Shown here: piece by piece, positions 6,976 through 14,444 of the stretch | Layout of the letters: each line of letters opens with the position of its first letter | How positions within the stretch are numbered: position 1 is the stretch's first letter | Assembly: GCA_017508895.1 (NCBI GenBank) | Contig: JAFWRA010000218.1 | Location: 1 to 48,174, forward strand | Direction: 5' to 3' | Origin: Bacteroidales bacterium | Lineage (GTDB): Bacteria; Bacteroidota; Bacteroidia; Bacteroidales; F082 | Length of the DNA stretch: 48,174 nt | Translations under genes and position numbers: made by a program | Notes under the pieces: model-generated | Told to the model about the DNA's origin: nothing | Databases searched by the model: none | Seen by the model: the letters and a program-made list of their open reading frames with translations, nothing else

Positions 6976-7818
6976 ATGACTATCAACGAATTAGAAAGAA
7001 TCGCCTCTCAGGTGCGCCGCGACATCATCCGCATGGTGCATGGGTGCCAGTCGGGACATCCAGGCGGTTCGCTGGGCGCAACTGACATTGTCACAGCCCT
7101 TTATTTCGACCAAATGCAAATCGACCCCACCCGCTTCCGCATGGACGGCAACGGCGAAGACATGTTCTTCCTCTCCAACGGCCACATCAGCCCGATGTTT
7201 TACAGCATCTTGGCAAGACGCGGCTATTTCCCTGTCAAAGAGTTAGCAACCTTCCGTCGACTTGGCACCCGTCTGCAAGGACATCCCACCACGGCTGAGG
7301 GACTGCCAGGCGTCCGTATCGCATCGGGTTCACTCGGACAAGGCCTTTCTGTTGCAGTAGGTGCTGCACAGGCCAAGAAGCTGAATGGCGACCAACATAT
7401 CGTCTATGTCCTCATGGGCGACGGCGAACAGGAGGAAGGCCAAATCTGGGAGGCCGCCATGTATGCGCCTGCCAAAGGTGTCGACAACCTCATCGCCATC
7501 ATCGACTATAACAAGAAACAAATCGATGGTCCCACCGATGACGTGCTTAGTCTTGGAGACTTACGCGCCAAATACGAGGCTTTCGGCTGGTATGTCCTTG
7601 AGGTGAGCGGAAACGACATGCACGCCCTCGTGAATATTTTGAAACTCGCACATGAAAACACCCATCAGGGCAGGCCACAACTCATCTTGGCTCACACTGA
7701 GATGGGTATGGGCGTCGATTTCATGATGGGAACGCACAAATGGCACGGCTCAGCTCCCAACGACGAGCAGGCTGCCAATGCTCTGTCACAATTGGAGGAG
7801 ACATTAGGTGATTATTGA
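6976..7818 (+). CDS. transketolase, N-terminal (thiamine diphosphate-binding) subunit, 280 aa
   Basis: N-terminal half of a split transketolase, which with the next gene makes the enzyme that moves two-carbon units between sugar phosphates in the pentose phosphate pathway. The evidence is SGHPGGSLGATDI (H28), SNGH (H70), GSLGQGLS (119-126), and the ThDP/metal motif G-D-G-E-Q-E-E-G (148-155) with D177-x-N179. The length of 280 aa is typical of the half-size form. It is followed in the same direction by the C-terminal subunit after a 167-bp spacer that is almost entirely a palindrome plus a repeat tract. Some split enzymes of this kind are annotated as 1-deoxyxylulose-5-phosphate synthase-like, but the motif spacing fits transketolase. 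Confidence 0.9.
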   Translation: MTINELERIASQVRRDIIRMVHGCQSGHPGGSLGATDIVTALYFDQMQIDPTRFRMDGNGEDMFFLSNGHISPMFYSILARRGYFPVKELATFRRLGTRLQGHPTTAEGLPGVRIASGSLGQGLSVAVGAAQAKKLNGDQHIVYVLMGDGEQEEGQIWEAAMYAPAKGVDNLIAIIDYNKKQIDGPTDDVLSLGDLRAKYEAFGWYVLEVSGNDMHALVNILKLAHENTHQGRPQLILAHTEMGMGVDFMMGTHKWHGSAPNDEQAANALSQLEETLGDY

Positions 7819-7820
7819 TT

Positions 7821-7928
7821 GCCTCTGGCTCTTGGTCTCTGGCTTCTGGCAGCTTTTATTAAGATGGAAGGTTTCAATTTTAGAAGGTAATAGCTGCCAA
7901 TGGCCAGTAGCAAAAAGCCAGTAGCCGA
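7821..7928. repeat. imperfect palindrome, word CTGGC, between the transketolase halves
   Basis: The 33-base left arm ending at 7854 and the reverse complement of the 33-base right arm starting at 7892 agree at 23 positions, including perfect CTGGCAGCT ends. Each arm is itself made of repeated CTGGC words spaced by about 10 bases. In RNA it would fold into a long hairpin inside the transketolase mRNA. It shares architecture, not sequence, with 17755-17859, 44429-44559 and 45379-45512. Confidence 0.65.
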
Positions 7929-7931
7929 TAT

Positions 7932-7977
7932 GCAATTCAACAGTTCAACAATTAAACAATCAACGATTCAACATAAC
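7932..7977 (+). repeat. TTCAACA-type tract before the second transketolase gene
   Basis: A run of 8-9 base degenerate units (CAATTCAA, CAGTTCAA, CAATTAAA, CAATCAA, CGATTCAA) ending 8 bases before the ATG at 7986. The same kind of tract precedes 9138 and 17937. It is poor in G, so it should leave the start region unstructured. Confidence 0.6.
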
Positions 7978-7985
7978 ATATAAAC

Positions 7986-8939
7986 ATGGACTTTACAATT
8001 CAAAACCAAAAAGATACAAGATCGGGGTTCGGTGAAGGCTTGCTCGAAGCAGGTCGCCGCAATCCCAAGGTGGTGGCCTTTTGCGCCGACCTCACCGGCT
8101 CGCTGAAGATGGGCGACTTCGCCAAGGAGTTCCCCGAGCGTTTCTTCCAGACAGGCATAGCCGAGGCCAATATGATTAATATGGCGGCTGGCATGGCTTT
8201 GAGCGGCTTTGTGCCGTTCACGGGCACTTTTGCAGCTTTTTCCACGGGTCGCGTCTATGACCAGATTCGTCAAAGTGTGGCCTATTCCAACAAGAACGTG
8301 AAGATTGCCGCTTCTCATGCGGGTGTCACCCTTGGTGAAGATGGTGCCACACACCAAATCCTCGAGGACATCGGGCTGATGAAGATGCTGCCCAACATGA
8401 CGGTCATCGTGCCGTGCGACTTCAACCAGACCAAAAATGCCACCATTGCCGTTGCGGAATACGATGGCCCAGTTTATTTGCGTTTTGGTCGCCCGAAAGT
8501 GCCGAATTTCACCCCAGTAGAGGAGAAGTTCATCATTGGCAAGGCACAAATGCTACAAGAAGGCACAGATGTGACCATCTTCGCCTGCGGTCATCTCGTT
8601 TGGAAGGCTGTGCAAGCGCTTCCGATACTGAAGGAGATGGGCATCAACGCAGAGTTGATTAACATTCATACCATCAAGCCGTTGGACGTGGAGGCAGTGC
8701 TGAAGTCGGTAGGGAAGACCCGTTGTGTGGTCACCGCAGAGGAGCATCAACGCAATGGAGGCCTTGGTGATAGCATCGCTCAGGTTTTGGCCTTGAACAT
8801 GCCTTGCCCGATGGAAATGGTGGCTGTCAATGACGTGTTTGGCCAAAGTGGTACGCCTGACGAACTCTTGAAAGCCTATCATCTCGATACGCCCGACATC
8901 GTGGAGGCCGTGAAAAAAGTTGTTGGGAGGAAGCAATAA
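7986..8939 (+). CDS. transketolase, C-terminal subunit, 317 aa
   Basis: Pyrimidine-binding half plus C-terminal domain of transketolase. The catalytic glutamate that activates ThDP is E60 in TGIAEANMINMAAGMA. The SHAGVTLGEDGATHQ motif (110-124) provides H111, D119 and H123 for cofactor and substrate binding. The C-terminal Rossmann-like domain starts near residue 190 (IGKAQML, DVTIFACGH) and carries the usual EEH motif. The protein must pair with the product of 6976-7818 to be active. The spacer between the genes carries a palindrome and a TTCAACA tract, which could tune the ratio of the two subunits. Confidence 0.9.
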   Translation: MDFTIQNQKDTRSGFGEGLLEAGRRNPKVVAFCADLTGSLKMGDFAKEFPERFFQTGIAEANMINMAAGMALSGFVPFTGTFAAFSTGRVYDQIRQSVAYSNKNVKIAASHAGVTLGEDGATHQILEDIGLMKMLPNMTVIVPCDFNQTKNATIAVAEYDGPVYLRFGRPKVPNFTPVEEKFIIGKAQMLQEGTDVTIFACGHLVWKAVQALPILKEMGINAELINIHTIKPLDVEAVLKSVGKTRCVVTAEEHQRNGGLGDSIAQVLALNMPCPMEMVAVNDVFGQSGTPDELLKAYHLDTPDIVEAVKKVVGRKQ

Positions 8940-8965
8940 AGAACAAGAATGAACGATATATTAAA

Positions 8966-9088
8966 GATTCCCTTCGGGAATGGACATTCGTATATTGGTA
9001 CCTAGCGGCGGTTTGAGTCTGTTACCTACCGTAAGCTGGACAGACCGCCGCAGGGTATATTATGGTCTCTTCCATTCCCGCAGGGAAC
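8966..9088 (+). repeat. three-hairpin palindromic element, copy 1
   Basis: Order: a small hairpin ATTCCC-TTC-GGGAAT, then TGGA, a central stem GCGGCGG...CCGCCGC (with an inner GTCTGT...ACAGAC stem), then TCCA and a small hairpin TTCCC-GCA-GGGAA. The same order with the same core words appears on the other strand at 14250-14379, so this is a dispersed family and not chance. It fills the spacer between the transketolase and alkaline phosphatase genes. Confidence 0.7.
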
Positions 9089-9089
9089 C

Positions 9090-9136
9090 CCAACAATTAA
9101 ACGATTCAACAATCAACGATTCAACAATTCAACAAT
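9090..9136 (+). repeat. TTCAACA-type tract before the alkaline phosphatase gene
   Basis: Degenerate 8-9 base units (CAACAATTAAA, CGATTCAA, CAATCAA, CGATTCAA, CAATTCAA) running directly into the ATG at 9138. It follows palindromic element copy 1, as the tract at 7932 follows another palindrome. Confidence 0.6.
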
Positions 9137-9137
9137 A

Positions 9138-10310
9138 ATGAAAAAACTAACTACACTATCCCTAATCGCCCTCGTCATGCTGGGCATGTTGTCCTCATGT
9201 GGCACCAAGAAAGAAGAAACGCCTGAACCGCCTAAAGCCATGAATGTCATTTACATGATTGGCGACGGTATGGCCTTGCCTCAGGTCTATGCGGCCATGT
9301 TGGCATCGGGCGAAAAAATGACCTTCTCACAGTTCCCTTACATCGGCGTAGTTGACACCCACTCGGCCAGCAATGACATCACCGACTCGGCTGCGGCAGG
9401 CACAGCCCTTGCCAGCGACCACAAGACAAAAAACGCCATGATTGGCGTGAATCCTGACTCCATTCCAGTGAAGACAGTCCTTGAGGTGATGAAGGAGCAA
9501 GGCAAGGAGACGGGCATCGTGGTGTCGAGCTATGTCACCCATGCCACGCCTGCCTCTTTCTATGCCAAGGTGCCGCATCGCAAACAATATGAGGATATTG
9601 CTGTGCAGATGGCCGAAAACCCTTATCTGAACCTTATCATTGGTGGTGGCATGAAGCATTTCAACCAACGCAAGGACAGCATCAACCTTGTGGAACGCAT
9701 GGAGAACGAACTTGGTTGGAAGGTCTATGACACTCTCGCCGACATCGACGTGACCTGCAAGAAATACGCGGTCATGGCTAATGCCGACCACATGCCTCCT
9801 GCGGCTGAGCGTGGCGACTTCCTGCCGCGTGCCGTGAAGACGGCCTTGAAGACCTTGGATAATGCTGAAAACGGTTTCTTCCTCATGGTGGAAGGCTCGC
9901 AAATCGACTTTGCCTGCCATGGCAACGACTCCACGTGGATGATGGACGAGATGCTCGACTTCAACTATGCCATCAAGGTCGCCCTCGACTATGCCAAGGA
10001 GAAAGGCAACACCTTGGTCGTGGTCACTGCCGACCATGAGACGGGTGGCCTGACCTTGCCCGACCCGCAAGGCAAATACACTAATGTCGTGTTTAATTAC
10101 TCGACGAGAAGCCACACCTGCTTGCCAGTGATGGTCTATGCCTACGGCCCCGGTGCAGAGCAGTTCACGGGTTGGATGCAGAACACTGCCATCAAGGGAA
10201 AGATACTGAATGCCTGCGGTTTGGAGAATATTAGCGACACCCTTAAGGAATATGATGGTATGAAAATTAAGGCGGTGAAGGTCAATTTGGATAGCAAGTC
10301 TGAAAAGTAG
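9138..10310 (+). CDS. alkaline phosphatase lipoprotein (PhoA-type), 390 aa
   Basis: The N-terminus is a lipoprotein signal with lipobox L-S-S-C21, so the enzyme is anchored in an envelope membrane. The phosphatase motifs are IGDGM (metal ligand D43), the nucleophile region D-S84-A-A-A-G-T-A (serine in the PhoA T-D-S-A position), THATPA (134-139), EGSQIDFACHGND, and the C-terminal TADHETGG with metal-binding D and H. The 390-aa length fits the PhoA family. The likely role is phosphate release from organic phosphomonoesters outside the cytoplasm. The glycosyltransferase gene starts 6 bases after its stop, so the two form an operon, although no functional link is obvious. Confidence 0.9.
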   Translation: MKKLTTLSLIALVMLGMLSSCGTKKEETPEPPKAMNVIYMIGDGMALPQVYAAMLASGEKMTFSQFPYIGVVDTHSASNDITDSAAAGTALASDHKTKNAMIGVNPDSIPVKTVLEVMKEQGKETGIVVSSYVTHATPASFYAKVPHRKQYEDIAVQMAENPYLNLIIGGGMKHFNQRKDSINLVERMENELGWKVYDTLADIDVTCKKYAVMANADHMPPAAERGDFLPRAVKTALKTLDNAENGFFLMVEGSQIDFACHGNDSTWMMDEMLDFNYAIKVALDYAKEKGNTLVVVTADHETGGLTLPDPQGKYTNVVFNYSTRSHTCLPVMVYAYGPGAEQFTGWMQNTAIKGKILNACGLENISDTLKEYDGMKIKAVKVNLDSKSEK

Positions 10311-10315
10311 AGAAA

Positions 10316-12268
10316 ATGAAACTCTCTGTCGTCATCGTCAACTATAACGTCGAGTATTTCCTCGAACAATGCCTCTATTCGGTGCGTCGTGCCATGCAGG
10401 GCATCGAAGGGGAGGTGTTTGTCGTCGACAACAACTCGGTCGACGGCTCGTTGAAGATGCTGGCGCAGAAGTTCCCCGAGGTGAAGGTCATCGCCAACAA
10501 GGAGAATGTCGGTTTCGCGAAAGCCAACAACCAAGCCATCCGCATCTCGACGGGCGAGTATGTGCTGCTTCTCAATCCCGACACGGTGGTGGAAGACGAC
10601 ACTTTCTCGAAATGCATCGCATTCATGGACAGCCATCCCGATGCTGGCGGTCTCGGCGTGAAGATGGTGGACGGCAAGGGACAGTTTTTGCCAGAGTCGA
10701 AACGTGGATTGCCCACGGCGAAGACAGCGTTCTACAAGATGTTTGGCTTGGCCAAGCTCTTCCCACATAGCAAACGCTTTGCACGCTATTACATGGGGCA
10801 TCTCTCTAACGACGAAACCAATGAAGTGGAGATTTTGGCTGGTGCTTTCATGCTGATGCGTAAGGAGACACTCGACAAAGTTGGTTTGTTGGATGAGACC
10901 TTTTTCATGTATGGCGAAGACATTGACCTGTCGTACCGTATCACGCAAGGCGGTTACAAGAACTACTATTTCCCCGAGACACGCATCATCCATTACAAAG
11001 GTGAGAGCACCAAGAAGACCAGCGTCAACTATGTTTTCGTCTTCTATCGTGCCATGGAGATTTTTGCCAAGAAGCACTTTGGCAACTCCTGGGCCAAGTC
11101 GTTCTCTTTCCTTATCAATGTGGCCATCTACATCAAGGCCTTTTTCGCTCTGGTGTCGCAATTCTTCCATAAGGCGGCCATTCCGTTTTTGGATGCCGTG
11201 TTGGGTTATGGTGGTTTGGCGGCCATCAGTTATTTCTGGGGGCATGGCACCATCTATGGCGGTGTCGGCACCTATCCTACGGTGCTGTTTGCGGTCGTTT
11301 TGCCCATCTATATCTTGATTTGGCTGCTGTCAACGTATTTTACTGGAGGCTATGATAAGCCTTACAACATTGGCAAGGCCGTGTTGGGTGTGGCCTTTGG
11401 TAGTGCCGTGATTTTGGTGTTGTATGCCTTGCTGCCCGAGAGTCTTCGTTTTTCGCGTGCTTTGATTCTCTTCGGCATGATATGGCTCGCTTTGGAAATG
11501 AGCCTCACACGTTTGATTGGTGTCTTGTTGGGCAACGAGAACTTCCAATCGAAACGGACAGTGAAGAAACGCTTTTTGGTCATTGGAAGTCCAGAGGAGA
11601 CGCAGCGTGTGAATTCCATCCTTGAAAGCACTTCGATTAAACCGGATTTCATTGGTTTGGTGAGTTCGGAAACGCAAGGCGAGGCCCCCGAAGGCTTCAT
11701 CGGCAACCTCTCGCAAGTGCCCGACATCATCGAGATATACAAGATTACGGAGGTCATCTTCTGTTCGAAGGACGTGCCGCATCAGGTCATCATCGATAAG
11801 ATGGTGGACTGGCACGCCACCAACGTGGATTACAAGATTGCGCCAGAGGACAGCCTGTCCATCATCGGCAGCAACAGCATCAACACGCGTGGCGACCTTT
11901 ACACCGTTGATATTAAAGCCATTGACACTGTGGCCAACCGCCGCAACAAACGTCTGTTCGATGTCGTGATGAGCGGGTTCAGTCTCGTTTTCTGGCTACC
12001 CTTGGCCTTGGTGGTGAAACAGCCCATACGTTTCCTCAAAAACGCTATCCTTGTCTTGTTTGGTCGCAGAACCTGGGTGGGATATTGTTCGCCAGCCGAT
12101 GAGACACAGAAGCTGCCTAAGATTCGCAAAGGCATATACAATCCCGCTTCCTATATGGAAAAGGACATCGACAGCGATGTCCTCAACCAATTGAATCTAC
12201 TTTATGCCCGCGATTATACTGTTTGGAAAGATGCGGAGATTTTCTTCCGGTCGGTTATAGTAAAATAG
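10316..12268 (+). CDS. GT2 glycosyltransferase fused to a sugar-transferase-like membrane region, 650 aa
   Basis: Residues 1-270 are a GT2 (rhamnosyltransferase/WbbL-like) domain with VIVNYN at the start, VVDNNS, the DxD-type motif NPDT (87-90) and a GEDID acidic motif near 200. Three or so hydrophobic segments follow (about 322-341, 352-373, 380-400). A Rossmann-like region comes next (FLVIGSPEET, about 420-530), as in polyprenyl glycosylphosphotransferases. A last part begins NRRNKRLFDVVMSG (about 541), which is how the bacterial sugar-transferase domain begins, but it is shorter than usual and lacks the normal catalytic block. It probably acts in surface-polysaccharide or O-antigen assembly on the cytoplasmic face. 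It is cotranscribed with the phosphatase. Confidence 0.85.
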   Translation: MKLSVVIVNYNVEYFLEQCLYSVRRAMQGIEGEVFVVDNNSVDGSLKMLAQKFPEVKVIANKENVGFAKANNQAIRISTGEYVLLLNPDTVVEDDTFSKCIAFMDSHPDAGGLGVKMVDGKGQFLPESKRGLPTAKTAFYKMFGLAKLFPHSKRFARYYMGHLSNDETNEVEILAGAFMLMRKETLDKVGLLDETFFMYGEDIDLSYRITQGGYKNYYFPETRIIHYKGESTKKTSVNYVFVFYRAMEIFAKKHFGNSWAKSFSFLINVAIYIKAFFALVSQFFHKAAIPFLDAVLGYGGLAAISYFWGHGTIYGGVGTYPTVLFAVVLPIYILIWLLSTYFTGGYDKPYNIGKAVLGVAFGSAVILVLYALLPESLRFSRALILFGMIWLALEMSLTRLIGVLLGNENFQSKRTVKKRFLVIGSPEETQRVNSILESTSIKPDFIGLVSSETQGEAPEGFIGNLSQVPDIIEIYKITEVIFCSKDVPHQVIIDKMVDWHATNVDYKIAPEDSLSIIGSNSINTRGDLYTVDIKAIDTVANRRNKRLFDVVMSGFSLVFWLPLALVVKQPIRFLKNAILVLFGRRTWVGYCSPADETQKLPKIRKGIYNPASYMEKDIDSDVLNQLNLLYARDYTVWKDAEIFFRSVIVK

Positions 12269-12274
12269 TATAGC

Positions 12275-12580
12275 CTAGTAAATAGTTTTAGCTGGGAAGA
12301 TTCTGTCTACAATGACAAAATCACCATCAATGTGGAAAACGGCAGTCCATTTGCGGTTAATAATGGTTAGTGTTTTCGCTTTTGGATGGATGGATTTTGC
12401 CATTTTGAAACGACTGTATTGATAAGCATCTGCCGAATACGATAAGGCAGCCAATTGGCCTAATATCCTATTGACATACTTATGGCCGCTTTCAGACCGA
12501 TAAATGGAGGCAATGTATTGTGCCATTGCCTCCAATTCCGACAAAACTGCATAACTAATTATTACTTGGTAAGTGCGCAT
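12275..12580 (-). CDS. ParE/RelE-type toxin
   Basis: About 101 residues from ATG 12580 (MRTYQVIIS). The ParE/RelE fold is seen as strand YQVIIS, helix LSELEAMAQYIASIYRS, a second helix ending at RILGQLAAL, then strands KTLTIINRKWTAVFHI and FVIVDRIF. These proteins inhibit gyrase (ParE) or cleave mRNA on the ribosome (RelE); which one cannot be told from sequence alone. Earlier in-frame starts at 12589 and 12616 exist but would overlap the antitoxin further. The gene overlaps the end of the antitoxin gene (12555-12761), the usual antitoxin-first, coupled arrangement. Confidence 0.75.
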   Translation of the reverse strand: MRTYQVIISYAVLSELEAMAQYIASIYRSESGHKYVNRILGQLAALSYSADAYQYSRFKMAKSIHPKAKTLTIINRKWTAVFHIDGDFVIVDRIFPAKTIY

Positions 12581-12761
12581 AGCAGTCATCAAGTTTTTGA
12601 TGAAAGAGTTCTCCAAAATGCTCCAATGTCATATATCCTTCTGGAACTCCTTGCGTGGAACATTTCGGTAGGGGCGTTGTTTGTGTCACGCTCCCATAGG
12701 CTAACTGTGGCTCCGAAGCGATTGAAGAAGACTTCTCTTCTTCGTCATTGTATGGTTTCAT
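12555..12761 (-). CDS. antitoxin of the ParE-type pair, 68 aa
   Basis: A small protein with a variable N-terminal half and a C-terminal segment VPEGYMTLEHFGELFHQKLD. A short strand followed by G-Y-M-T-x-E-x-F and a helix is common in Bacteroidota antitoxins that sit before RelE/ParE toxins. It overlaps the toxin gene and has its own promoter box (minus strand, 12781-12788), with the start codon about 20 bases downstream. The likely role is to bind and neutralise the toxin and to repress the pair. Confidence 0.65.
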   Translation of the reverse strand: MKPYNDEEEKSSSIASEPQLAYGSVTQTTPLPKCSTQGVPEGYMTLEHFGELFHQKLDDCYAHLPSNN

Positions 12762-12780
12762 CTCAAATAGTATTTGACTG

Positions 12781-12788
12781 CAAAGATA
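12781..12788 (-). promoter_or_regulatory. -7 box TATCTTTG for the toxin-antitoxin pair
   Basis: Read on the minus strand this is an exact TAnnTTTG match, 20 bases before the antitoxin ATG at 12761. It overlaps nearly to the 3' end of the GH109 gene (12795), also on the minus strand, so read-through from that gene could add to expression. Confidence 0.6.
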
Positions 12789-12794
12789 AACTAA

Positions 12795-14219
12795 TTATTT
12801 CGCATGGCGATATCCTTGGACTTTATTCCAGTCACCGCGAGTGAAATCAGGCATTGCGACGGGCATGCCACCATTGGCGATGGAGGCTGCGGTCAGTTCG
12901 CCGAGGCATGACCATTCTGCGGCGTCGTAAACGTCTTGGTCAAGCGGCAAACCGTGTTGCAAGCAGTATATGAGGCGGTAGTCCATGATGAAGTCCATTC
13001 CGCCGTGGCCACCCACTTCCTTGGCTTTTTCCTCGATTTCGACCGCGATGGGATGGAGGTATTCCTTCAAGATTTTGTCACGCACTTCGGCGGGAACGAA
13101 AGCATGTGGGTTAAGGTGTTGGCCTTCGGCAAGAAAACCAGCAGGAAGTTTTTCATCAAGTAAGGTGAAACCTTCAATAGGATATTTGTTGGCGAAGCCT
13201 TCTGTACCCGTGAGTTGATACAAACGGTTGTAAGGTCTGTAAGTGTAAACATCATGCTCAATGAGGAGAGTCTTGCCCTTCTCGGTCTGAATCATGGTAG
13301 TGGTCATGTCGCCGTTGGCGAAGTCATCCACTTTCATCATCTCCTTGGCAATCTTCTTGCCGTTGTAAGAAGGTGTGCTCATAGAGACCAAGGTCTTCAT
13401 GCGGTCGCCACGGTGAATGTTGAAGGCTTGGCAAAGAGGTCCAAGGCCGTGGGTGGGGTAGACGTCTCCCGAGTGGTTTTGGTTGAACTCCAAACGCCAG
13501 TTTTCGTAATACTCGTGCCAGAAAGGCTCAAGGTTGTGGATGTAAGCACCCTCGCCGTGGATGAGTTCGCCGAACATGCCCTGTTGGGCCATGTTGAGTG
13601 CGGTCAGCTCGAAGAAGTCGTAGCAGCAGTTTTCAAGCATCATGCAGTGGCGTTGGGTTTGTTCGGCCACATCGACCAGTTGCCAGCATTCTTCAAGTGA
13701 GGTGGCAGCAGGCACTTCAACAGCCACATGCTTACCTTGTTGCATGGCATAGACGGCCATCGGGACATGGGTCTGCCAGTTGGTGCAGATGTAGACGAGG
13801 TCGATGTCGTCGCGCTCGCAGAGCTCCTTCCACGCTTCACGACCCGTGTATGCTGCGGCTCTTGGCAGGTCTCTGCCTTCAAGGATGTTGGTCTGAACGC
13901 TCTCGACGCGGTCGGGCTCGATGTCGCACAAGGCCACGACAGTCACGCCGTCAATGTAGGTGATGCGATCCACGGCATCATAGCCCCGCATGCCGAGGCC
14001 GATGAAGCCGATGCGGACATTCTCGATAGGATCGACGGTGAATTGCAGGACGCTCTTTTGTCCTTCGATACGTTGGGGCTCATCGAAAACAATGGTGTTG
14101 TCGATGATGCGGTAGTTGCCCTTGCGGACTTCAGTTTCGGCGGTTTTCTTTTCGCCACAGGCGGTGGCCATGGTCAACAGAACAAGGCTGAGGATGAGGT
14201 GTAAAATCTTGTTTTTCAT
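12795..14219 (-). CDS. GH109 alpha-N-acetylgalactosaminidase-like lipoprotein (Gfo/Idh/MocA fold), 474 aa
   Basis: Signal with lipobox A-T-A-C21, so a membrane-anchored envelope protein. A Rossmann NAD(P) site follows: GFIGLGMRG (71-79), with CDIEPDR at the end of the second strand. VPAATSLEECW, GDVYPTHGLGP (251-261) and the glycine-rich GGHGGMDF (403-410) match the GH109 branch of the Gfo/Idh/MocA family. GH109 enzymes use bound NAD+ in an oxidation-elimination mechanism to remove terminal alpha-linked GalNAc, for instance from mucin O-glycans or blood-group A. A NahK-like sugar kinase is divergently encoded next to it, which fits GalNAc use. Other oxidoreductase activities remain possible. 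Confidence 0.85.
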   Translation of the reverse strand: MKNKILHLILSLVLLTMATACGEKKTAETEVRKGNYRIIDNTIVFDEPQRIEGQKSVLQFTVDPIENVRIGFIGLGMRGYDAVDRITYIDGVTVVALCDIEPDRVESVQTNILEGRDLPRAAAYTGREAWKELCERDDIDLVYICTNWQTHVPMAVYAMQQGKHVAVEVPAATSLEECWQLVDVAEQTQRHCMMLENCCYDFFELTALNMAQQGMFGELIHGEGAYIHNLEPFWHEYYENWRLEFNQNHSGDVYPTHGLGPLCQAFNIHRGDRMKTLVSMSTPSYNGKKIAKEMMKVDDFANGDMTTTMIQTEKGKTLLIEHDVYTYRPYNRLYQLTGTEGFANKYPIEGFTLLDEKLPAGFLAEGQHLNPHAFVPAEVRDKILKEYLHPIAVEIEEKAKEVGGHGGMDFIMDYRLIYCLQHGLPLDQDVYDAAEWSCLGELTAASIANGGMPVAMPDFTRGDWNKVQGYRHAK

Positions 14220-14249
14220 TAGATTATGTGATTTTAGTTGTTGTCTTTA

Positions 14250-14379
14250 GATTCCCCTATGGGGAATGGAGTTCGTTTGTTTTGTAAACTGCGGCGGAAT
14301 CAGCCACTTATTGACTCAATACATTTCAAACCGCCGCGTATTGACTTTATGACCCAACTCCATTCCCTGAAAGGGAATC
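14250..14379 (-). repeat. three-hairpin palindromic element, copy 2 (inverted relative to copy 1)
   Basis: ATTCCCC-TAT-GGGGAAT, TGGAGT, GCGGCGG...CCGCCGC, ACTCCA, ATTCCCT-GAA-AGGGAAT. Its reverse complement lines up with 8966-9088, sharing GGGAATGGA, GCGGCGGTTTGA, CCGCCGCAG and TCCATTCCC. It lies between the divergent GH109 and NahK-like genes, so any promoter for either must be within or beside it. A TTTCTTTG at 14382-14389 could be a poor -7 box for the kinase. Confidence 0.7.
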
Positions 14380-14444
14380 TTTTTCTTTGCAAAATTAGGA
14401 AATATCAGTTCAAAATATCTATTTTCGCGAAAAAATTCCACATT

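Noticed and set aside
7932..7977. CRISPR-like array in the TTCAACA tract
   Set aside because: Units are 8-9 bases, degenerate and without unique spacers of 30 bases; there are no cas genes.
10142..11245. 367-codon minus-strand frame opposite the phosphatase and glycosyltransferase genes
   Set aside because: Lies opposite two well-supported genes; the translation is H/V/D-rich and has no recognisable motif.
14238..14444. N-terminal extension of the NahK-like kinase from a TTG start
   Set aside because: The extension is translated palindromic repeat; the conserved protein starts at ATG 14445.
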